From NCBI RefSeq assembly GCF_900113665.1, contig NZ_FOQD01000004.1, forward strand, positions 186,001 to 250,000: a stretch of DNA of 64,000 nucleotides, in the 5' to 3' direction. The notes beneath the pieces were generated by a model, which made no database searches, had not been told where the DNA came from, and saw only the letters and a program-made list of their open reading frames with translations. A program made the translations under genes and the position numbers. The stretch is from Planctomicrobium piriforme (GTDB lineage Bacteria > Planctomycetota > Planctomycetia > Planctomycetales > Planctomycetaceae). Below, one piece after another: positions 58,705-64,000 of this stretch. The stretch's first letter is position 1, and each line of letters opens with the position of its first letter.

Positions 58705-59383
58705 CTGATACGTCCTTTGGCACCGAGAATTCGGGAATCAGTCCGGCGGTCTTTGGCTTGTATTCGATGGCCTGCGGCGCCTGCTTGTTGTTCAACGGGA
58801 CGTACTCAAGGTGCTTCGCAATCGGGTGTTCAGGCAGTCCCGAGTGAATCTCGACCGTCTCCGGGGACGGGAGGCCGCGGCTGCGGTTCTCACGCTCCGC
58901 GATACCCGGCAATGGCGAGGCATCCCCTTGACCTGTCTTGGCGATCACCAGATACGCCTGAATGAAATGCTTCTCCGCCCACACCATCTCTTCCGAGGAC
59001 AAGCCGCACAGCTTTTCCCATGTCCAGCGAGTTCTGATCGCCGCATTGATGATCCGATCCTGAAAGTTGATCGTCCGCATCGACCCGAAACAGCGGATCT
59101 GTTTCCGCACACTCGTCCAGGCTTTCGCTGCTCGCTCGGCGTCGTTCAAGACCGGTGCGAATTTGCGAAGTGCTGCTGGTGATGGGTAGTCCGTGCATTC
59201 CCGATTGAAGCGGTCTACGGCGACCTGGACGTCGCTCACCTTCAGGTCGATCAGGGCATCGATCCAGCTTTTCAGTTGGTCTGCGGTCAACTTAATGTTG
59301 CGCAGGCCGAAGAACGATTCCAGTATTTTTCGCAGATCCGCTTTGCGCTGCGTAATCGAGTCAGAACGGGACATCTGATTCAT
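58580..59383 (-). CDS. Helicase-loader/replication-like protein (DUF6475-like)
   Basis: 267 residues; GGAGG 6 bases before the ATG. LTADQLKSWIDALIDLKVSD, FNRECTDYPSPAALRKFAPV and TRWTWEKLCGLSSEEMVWAE match a phage replication-module family (YPSPAAxRKFA and INAAIR-x3-W-EKLC). It likely supports loading of the host helicase. The acidic and basic C-terminal tail overlaps the next gene. Confidence 0.6.
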   Translation of the reverse strand: MNQMSRSDSITQRKADLRKILESFFGLRNIKLTADQLKSWIDALIDLKVSDVQVAVDRFNRECTDYPSPAALRKFAPVLNDAERAAKAWTSVRKQIRCFGSMRTINFQDRIINAAIRTRWTWEKLCGLSSEEMVWAEKHFIQAYLVIAKTGQGDASPLPGIAERENRSRGLPSPETVEIHSGLPEHPIAKHLEYVPLNNKQAPQAIEYKPKTAGLIPEFSVPKDVSDEVAKEEAVRDQSRRQQRPGRHPKATQEGRGQSRRGDAIDG

Positions 59384-60449
59384 CGATCACCTCCCTGGGC
59401 GGATCTTCCGGCCCGAACACCGCGTCGAAGGCGGCCTTGTTGTGTTCCGTCACGGTCGGCTTCTGGTACGCACCTCGGGAGACCGGCGTCCGGCGTTCCT
59501 TGGCGGACTTCTCCCAGGTGATGACCGCGGCCTTCCAGTCCTTCATCGGGTTCTTGCCGACCTTCCAGCCGTTGGACTGGTAGTGGCTGACGAACGCCTC
59601 GGCATCGACTTCGTTGTTCCGCTCGGCACAGTACCGGGCGACTTCTTCGACCGTGGGGGGCGTGAACTTCTTCTGCGGCGTCGTGACTGTTTTCGGCGGC
59701 CGAATCTTCCAGAGCCAGCTTTGCAGTTGATCGGCGATCAGTTCCTGTTCGTCGGGCTCCGCGTTGCGAAAGCACTCTTTTTCGAGTGTGAACAGATCGT
59801 TGATGAGTCGTGAGCAGTTCCAGACGGGCCTAGGCGGGGGTGACTCACCGGAGTTGCGTGATTCAGCCGGCTCGTCCTCTCCCCCGCTCCCTTCCCGATG
59901 TTCCTGCTTAGCACGCACAGGCGATCGATCGGTCTGGGACTCAACACCACCGGGAATAGTTTCTGTCGGGGCGACGGCTCGTTTTTTGGTCGTCACCACC
60001 GGGTTATTTTCTGGGGCCTGAGACTCTGTCGATTGCGTCTCATCGGCCGGCTCGGACAGGTCTTCGCCGTGCTGGGCGCGACGCCAGGCCTTCATTTCGG
60101 CGACCGTGGCGTCGTTCTCACTAGCCCAATCGAGACACGCAACAGCGTCATCCCAATGGAGTGCTGTGCTGAAGTGGAACCATTTGAGGTTATAAAAATT
60201 TCTATAACGCTCTCCAAACTTTTCGTAGATGCGACGTGCGATGTTGACTTCGGGTTGACTGAATCCAACCAGAGTTCCGAAATCTGCATCGGTTCGACCT
60301 TTGGCATATTTCTGGGTCCATCGAAACGCACATTCTCCGATTGTCCAATTACATGACGACAGTGATGCCTGCGCCCGCTCAATGAGCTGTTCTTCGGTCT
60401 CTTCGGCCTGCTGGACGATGGCGGGCGGGTTGGCGTTAAATAGTTTCAC
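59361..60449 (-). CDS. Phage replisome organiser-like protein
   Basis: 362 residues, GTG start with GTGA coupling. The N-terminal domain (CNWTIGECAFRWTQKYAKGR onward) looks like an HTH or ParB-like origin-binding part. The C-terminal FTPPTVEEVARYCAERNNEV and GWKVGKNPMKDWKAAVITWE are the hallmark of phage replisome organisers. It would bind the origin and recruit the helicase loader encoded next. Confidence 0.65.
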   Translation of the reverse strand: MKLFNANPPAIVQQAEETEEQLIERAQASLSSCNWTIGECAFRWTQKYAKGRTDADFGTLVGFSQPEVNIARRIYEKFGERYRNFYNLKWFHFSTALHWDDAVACLDWASENDATVAEMKAWRRAQHGEDLSEPADETQSTESQAPENNPVVTTKKRAVAPTETIPGGVESQTDRSPVRAKQEHREGSGGEDEPAESRNSGESPPPRPVWNCSRLINDLFTLEKECFRNAEPDEQELIADQLQSWLWKIRPPKTVTTPQKKFTPPTVEEVARYCAERNNEVDAEAFVSHYQSNGWKVGKNPMKDWKAAVITWEKSAKERRTPVSRGAYQKPTVTEHNKAAFDAVFGPEDPPREVIDESDVPF

Positions 60450-61366
60450 TGTGGCAGCGCTCCGTTGCTCGGTCCGTTGACGATCAGGATTTCAGGGGCC
60501 TGCTTCGGCCTGGCTCCCCTTCCGTTCTGGGCGTGAAGGTGTTTCTGGCGGTAGCACTCAACGAACGTCCAGCCGTCGTAGAGTTCGCGGATCCGCTGGC
60601 AGTCGTAGTAGCTGACGACAACTCTGGCTTTCCGGTACCCGCGAAGGACTTCTGCTAAGCGGGTGTGATCGTCGCCAAACATGCCGTCGCTGTGATCGAA
60701 CTCGTGCAGGTACTTTCCGCCGCGCCCGTTCTTAATTGCGCCTTTTGATCTCGTGATCGCGTGGTACGGCGGATCCGCGTAGATTGCGGTCCCTGTACAG
60801 TCCTCGAAGCGGTCAATGATCTTGAACGCATCCCGTTGCAGGATGACGACATTCTTCAGGCGATTGTGCCAAGCGGGAAGAGATTCAAGAGCGTTGCGAA
60901 ATCGGACGGTTGGGGATCCGCCGTTCTTTGTCCAACGCACCGCAATCTGATAATCGAGACGAGCGGTACCCGCTGTTCCATTGCGACCCATCCACGACGC
61001 GAGGAAGTACCAGTAGGCCCGTTCGCGGTTGTTTCCGCAGTTGTCCACTTCGGGTGGCTGTTCATCAAAGTACGCTCGAGCATCATTCAGCAGTCCCTCA
61101 CTAAAGAGAGTTCGCTGACATCGGTCATAGAGCCAGACCGCATCATGTTCGTTCTGCAGACATCCGGCCAGATTCACAAGATCGCCGTGCAGGTCGTTGA
61201 CGGTCTCTTTCTGGCTGGGCTCCTTCGCGAACAGCACGGCCATTGATCCGCAGAACGGCTCGAAATACTGGGTATGCTTTCCCAGTTCGTGGACAACCAG
61301 CGGAGCCATCGTCCGTTTACCTCCAAACCAGGGTGCGATGGCTTTAATCTTCATGTCCTTTGTCAC
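60446..61366 (-). CDS. dam: Adenine-N6 DNA methyltransferase (D12 class)
   Basis: 306 residues from a GTG at 61366 with GGAGG 8 bases upstream. APWFGGKRTMAPLVVHELGK, YFEPFCGSMAVLF (SAM motif I) and ADPPYHAITRS (motif IV DPPY) are diagnostic of the Dam/D12 family. Methylates adenine in phage DNA, probably against restriction. GTGA overlap with the upstream zinc-ribbon gene. Confidence 0.9.
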   Translation of the reverse strand: MTKDMKIKAIAPWFGGKRTMAPLVVHELGKHTQYFEPFCGSMAVLFAKEPSQKETVNDLHGDLVNLAGCLQNEHDAVWLYDRCQRTLFSEGLLNDARAYFDEQPPEVDNCGNNRERAYWYFLASWMGRNGTAGTARLDYQIAVRWTKNGGSPTVRFRNALESLPAWHNRLKNVVILQRDAFKIIDRFEDCTGTAIYADPPYHAITRSKGAIKNGRGGKYLHEFDHSDGMFGDDHTRLAEVLRGYRKARVVVSYYDCQRIRELYDGWTFVECYRQKHLHAQNGRGARPKQAPEILIVNGPSNGALPQ

Positions 61367-61677
61367 CGGAACCGCCTCCGCTGCGACTGATGTTTCTGCT
61401 GTCGTTCCCGCTTCTCCAGGCTGCGGTCAGACCGGTTATCGAGTGCGGTTTCCCGGTCGAGTTCAAACACCGCCGAGCAGTTGTTGCAGCTATAAGTGTT
61501 CGGCTCAATCTCCTTCGTGGAGACGCGTCCGCAACGCGGGCAGTACGGCTTCAGGTCGACCGTTTTGTTGCGGTTTTTCGCGTTCTCCAGCGGGGCTCCG
61601 CAACCCAGGCAGTGCGTCCCGTTGTGCGGTCGCTTCCCGTTGCAGAACCGGCAGTTGAAGGTCTTGTCTTCCGTCAT
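61363..61677 (-). CDS. Double zinc-ribbon protein
   Basis: 104 residues. CRFCNGKRPHNGTHCLGCGA and CPRCGRVSTKEIEPNTYSCN followed by NC give two CxxC/CxxC ribbons; a basic tail (RSLEKRERQQKHQSQRRRFR) follows. Encoded just before the methylase. Nucleic-acid binding is likely. Confidence 0.65.
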   Translation of the reverse strand: MTEDKTFNCRFCNGKRPHNGTHCLGCGAPLENAKNRNKTVDLKPYCPRCGRVSTKEIEPNTYSCNNCSAVFELDRETALDNRSDRSLEKRERQQKHQSQRRRFR

Positions 61678-61907
61678 GAGTGAACTGCTTCCTTTCTGTT
61701 CAGCAAGCCTTCCGCAACGTCACAGAGCGAGGCCACCAACTCCAGGTAGGCTGCGTCTGTATCGAGGACTCGACGCTTCACCAGTGCGAAACCGCCGAGA
61801 TCTTCAATGAGTTGTTTCAAGGCGAAGACCAGTCGATCCCAGTCTTCGGGCTCGCCCCCTTCGACGTTGCGCGCGCTGGCAATGAATTGGGCCGGGTTAC
61901 GAATCAT
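61674..61907 (-). CDS. Small unknown protein
   Basis: 77 residues from the ATG at 61907, sharing ATGA with the CsrA stop. Helical (DWDRLVFALKQLIEDLGGFA; DAAYLELVASLCDVAEGLL). Function unknown; a longer frame to 61946 is rejected. Confidence 0.5.
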   Translation of the reverse strand: MIRNPAQFIASARNVEGGEPEDWDRLVFALKQLIEDLGGFALVKRRVLDTDAAYLELVASLCDVAEGLLNRKEAVHS

Positions 61908-62110
61908 GTTTTCTTTGGCCCTTCTCCTCGCTGAATGTTGTCCCATAGTTCCTGTCGCCAGAACTTAATCTCGGGGTCGCTAGCAAAGCCCAGCAGGGCT
62001 CTGTTCAGGCCGTGTTCTGATCGCACATCAACGAGCATTACGCTGCCGATTTCCTTGCCGTTCTGAACGATCACAACCTTTTCATCCATAAATCTCGAAA
62101 GAATTAACAC
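61904..62110 (-). CDS. csrA: CsrA-family RNA-binding regulator
   Basis: 68 residues. MLILSRFMDEKVVIV, then GSVMLVDVRSEHGLNRALLG (the core strands of CsrA) and FASDPEIKFWRQELWDNIQR, which replaces the usual FEAPKEIxVHRxEVxE. Length and strand order fit. CsrA binds GGA in leaders and controls translation. A copy on a phage could redirect host metabolism or phage translation; several leaders here contain GGA. Confidence 0.8.
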   Translation of the reverse strand: MLILSRFMDEKVVIVQNGKEIGSVMLVDVRSEHGLNRALLGFASDPEIKFWRQELWDNIQRGEGPKKT

Positions 62111-62148
62111 GCTTAAGTCCTTCCAATTACAAACACTGCACCTTCTGT

Positions 62149-63660
62149 TTACTCGACCCCGCGGACTTCGAACTTGGCATCCTCTTCCTGGGACGCTTCC
62201 GCCGTCAGAATGGCGACATTCCGTTCGACCGCCTTCGCCTCGATCTTCATGCGGTTGTCGTGGTCCAACCCTTCGAAGACTTCCTGGCTGATGACCAGAA
62301 TCCCGTGTTCGCCGACGTGGTCCGCCGCGATGTCGATGGCGATGGCGCCGCGTTCGCCGGCCGAGAGTTCGTGATACGGCGTCGACTTGCCTCGGTCGGT
62401 TTCAGTCACCAGCCGGGCTGATTTCCCGTCGGACTCGATCCGCAGCAGATTGCTGTGAATGGCGTTGCTGAGAACTTCGTCCGTCGCTCGACCGGCGTCC
62501 CGGAGTCGACCAGCGCGGTCCCGTGCCTTCGAAGCCAGCGTGCGGTGTTCTGCCGCTTTCTCCGAAGTCTTGATCGCCTGGCGGATGACGGCCCCCTGCT
62601 CGACCTGTTGGCGGGCGGTATCGACGACTGCTTGGGCCTCGACGATCGCTTGATCTTCGACGGGCGACAGAGCCTTGAAGTCATCGACCAGCTTCGTCGA
62701 GAGATCAATCGCCGACTGACGGGTGCCCTGCGACCGAATTCGTTCATGCAGCACGTCAATTCGGGAGACCACCTCGCCCCGCTTCTTCTTCCATTCCGCG
62801 AGTCGACTTTCTGTCTTTTTGATCGCCTCATCGACGGAATCGCGGGCAGCCAGCGCCGCCTCATATTCCTTCGTTGCCTCTTCCAGAGGCTGCGTTTCTT
62901 CACTCAGCAGTTTGTCGAGCTGCTGCTGGGCGGTGTCAGCGGTCAGCTTTGCTCGCTGGTATTCCTGCTGTGACGAATGCAGCCGCGTGAGAATGTCTCG
63001 GGCCGAGTCGTATTCCTTCGCAAGTTCTGCCGCGTCGCTGGGGGCGCTGAGATCCAGATCCTCGGGAACACCCATCCCGTTGGCGTGCCCTTCCTCACGC
63101 TCCGCTTCCGCTTCCGCCTGACGAGCCGCGGAGTCGTAATCCGCCTTGATCCGCCGGGCCATTTCGACCAGGTCTTCCGTCTTGACCGACTCGGGGTCGA
63201 CGATCTTGTTCCAGTCTTCGAACGCCTGATGCTTCTGAAACAACGTGGCGTCGGCCTTCACTCCGGTCAGGTAGACCAGGGCCTTGATGCGGGCTGCGTC
63301 GGCCGCCGCCGGCGACTTCAGGCGGGGATCGATCAGGGCTCCGATATCCAGTCGCCCTTCGAGGTGTTCGACCTGCACTTCCCCGGTGTGTCGACAGGTT
63401 CCCCCGAGAGTGATCTTCGCTCCGAAGGCATCGACGACACCCCGTTTTGTCTGATCCCGCAGGGGGACTTTGCCGGAGCCTTTGAGGGCGGTCGAAACCG
63501 CTTCCAGGGCCAGAGACTTACCGCTTCCGTTGGGGGCGACCAGTCGGGTGATGCCGCTGGGCCGGACATTGATCTCCATGCGGGGAATGGGACCGACGTT
63601 TTCGAGAATCACCGTGCGTGGGGCCGCCGCCTTCGTTGTCTTCGCTGCTTTCGTAGCCAT
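62149..63660 (-). CDS. SbcC/RecF-like AAA ATPase with coiled coil
   Basis: 503 residues. Walker A VAPNGSGKSLALEAV, a long Glu/Gln/Ala coiled coil (about residues 165-370) and an ABC signature ELSAGERGAIAIDIAADHV. The Walker B segment reads GILVISQEVFEGLD: the usual catalytic D-E is replaced by S-Q-E, so hydrolysis may be weak or differently catalysed. Probably processes or protects DNA ends in replication. Followed by the csrA gene. Confidence 0.8.
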   Translation of the reverse strand: MATKAAKTTKAAAPRTVILENVGPIPRMEINVRPSGITRLVAPNGSGKSLALEAVSTALKGSGKVPLRDQTKRGVVDAFGAKITLGGTCRHTGEVQVEHLEGRLDIGALIDPRLKSPAAADAARIKALVYLTGVKADATLFQKHQAFEDWNKIVDPESVKTEDLVEMARRIKADYDSAARQAEAEAEREEGHANGMGVPEDLDLSAPSDAAELAKEYDSARDILTRLHSSQQEYQRAKLTADTAQQQLDKLLSEETQPLEEATKEYEAALAARDSVDEAIKKTESRLAEWKKKRGEVVSRIDVLHERIRSQGTRQSAIDLSTKLVDDFKALSPVEDQAIVEAQAVVDTARQQVEQGAVIRQAIKTSEKAAEHRTLASKARDRAGRLRDAGRATDEVLSNAIHSNLLRIESDGKSARLVTETDRGKSTPYHELSAGERGAIAIDIAADHVGEHGILVISQEVFEGLDHDNRMKIEAKAVERNVAILTAEASQEEDAKFEVRGVE

Positions 63661-63722
63661 CGTTACGTTCCGAGAAAAAAGGGAGAGGGTGCGTGTCGTC
63701 AGGGAGAAATGGCGAGGCCGGT

Positions 63723-64000
63723 TTACTGGCCGTCTGCCTCGAACTGGTCGAAGGCCGCTTCGATCTTCTCGGCCAGGGCCGCTTTCTGGGCGTCGTTCAG
63801 ATCGGAGGCGTCGATTTTCCGCTGCAGGGTGAGGATCTGTGTCTTGTTCGTGAGGTTCATGACCTCCTCTTCGAGAGCCGGGAAATCGGTCCCGAGCGTC
63901 TGCTGCTTGCCGGGCTTTTTCGTCGTGGTCTTCTGGGTTTCCGGCTGGACCGCCGGTTCCTGTTCGGCGGTCTTCGCCCCCTTCTTTGAGGCAGACTCCG
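63723..64000 (-). CDS. C-terminal part of a small protein upstream of the ATPase (cut by right edge)
   Basis: A leftward frame continues from the right edge to a TAA at 63723-63725, about 92 codons. Content: Lys/Ala/Thr/Gln-rich start (GAKTAEQEPAVQPETQKTTT), then LGTDFPALEEEVMNLTNKTQ and an acidic helix. Its frame is compatible with the truncated gene at 1-136. Function unknown. Confidence 0.55.
   Translation of the reverse strand, partial: ESASKKGAKTAEQEPAVQPETQKTTTKKPGKQQTLGTDFPALEEEVMNLTNKTQILTLQRKIDASDLNDAQKAALAEKIEAAFDQFEADGQ

Overview
The window reads as an essentially complete tailed-phage (or prophage) genome, or most of one: GC-rich, about 60% by eye, densely packed, with almost every gene coupled to its neighbour by ATGA, GTGA or TAATG overlaps. 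No ribosomal RNA or cellular housekeeping gene is visible. A Planctomycetota or similar GC-rich Gram-negative host is a weak inference from protein flavour (phage CsrA, papain-like peptidase, secreted PKD-like protein); the sequence does not prove it.

Layout. (1) 1-3847: the start of a leftward gene at the left edge, a gene-poor control region with a small structured transcript and palindromes, two rightward genes (zinc-ribbon/winged-helix-like protein and DUF3820-like protein), a leftward Xre regulator and a rightward holin-like membrane protein. (2) 3825-35145: one long leftward virion block. In transcription order it holds scaffold, major capsid protein, a second head protein, a Lys-rich 32-residue peptide, a glycosyltransferase-methyltransferase fusion, a probable small terminase, an intein-interrupted large terminase, portal, a pectate-lyase-like tailspike, tail fibre, head-tail adaptor, tail tube, a chaperone-like gene pair, several adhesin or baseplate-like proteins and a 1081-residue virion protein. 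(3) 35211-37750: a rightward cassette with a small HTH protein, a structured leader RNA and a serine recombinase. (4) 37687-40718: a leftward cassette with a papain-like peptidase and secreted proteins, probably lysis. (5) 40869-46530: small rightward accessory genes behind a second structured leader RNA, interrupted by a hairpin-dense gene-free stretch (42030-42780) and a leftward pair (42887-43729) that includes a sigma-like fragment. (6) 46600-64000: a long leftward early or replication operon. It holds an SbcC/RecF-like ATPase, CsrA, Dam methylase, replisome organiser, helicase-loader-like protein, pentapeptide-repeat protein, a frameshifted cytosine-methylase-like gene, an HD-type ppGpp-hydrolase-like protein and a RuvC-like resolvase.

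How the parts work together. Thirteen copies of a 16-bp palindrome, consensus GTAGCAACGATGCTAC, sit about 20-70 bp upstream of virion and accessory genes between 1.4 and 44.2 kb. None was found inside the early operon, so they look like one regulon under a phage regulator. The HTH gene at 35284 is flanked by two copies and is the best candidate. Two leader RNAs (35585-35687 and 40904-41005) share an unusual design: a long 5' stem whose loop holds the 5' strand of a downstream U-tailed terminator stem, so the two stems are either mutually exclusive or pseudoknotted. The terminase must splice out a mini-intein to restore its ATP-binding P-loop. The two cut ends of the window are in compatible frames and could be one gene, so a circular or circularly permuted genome is possible but unproven.
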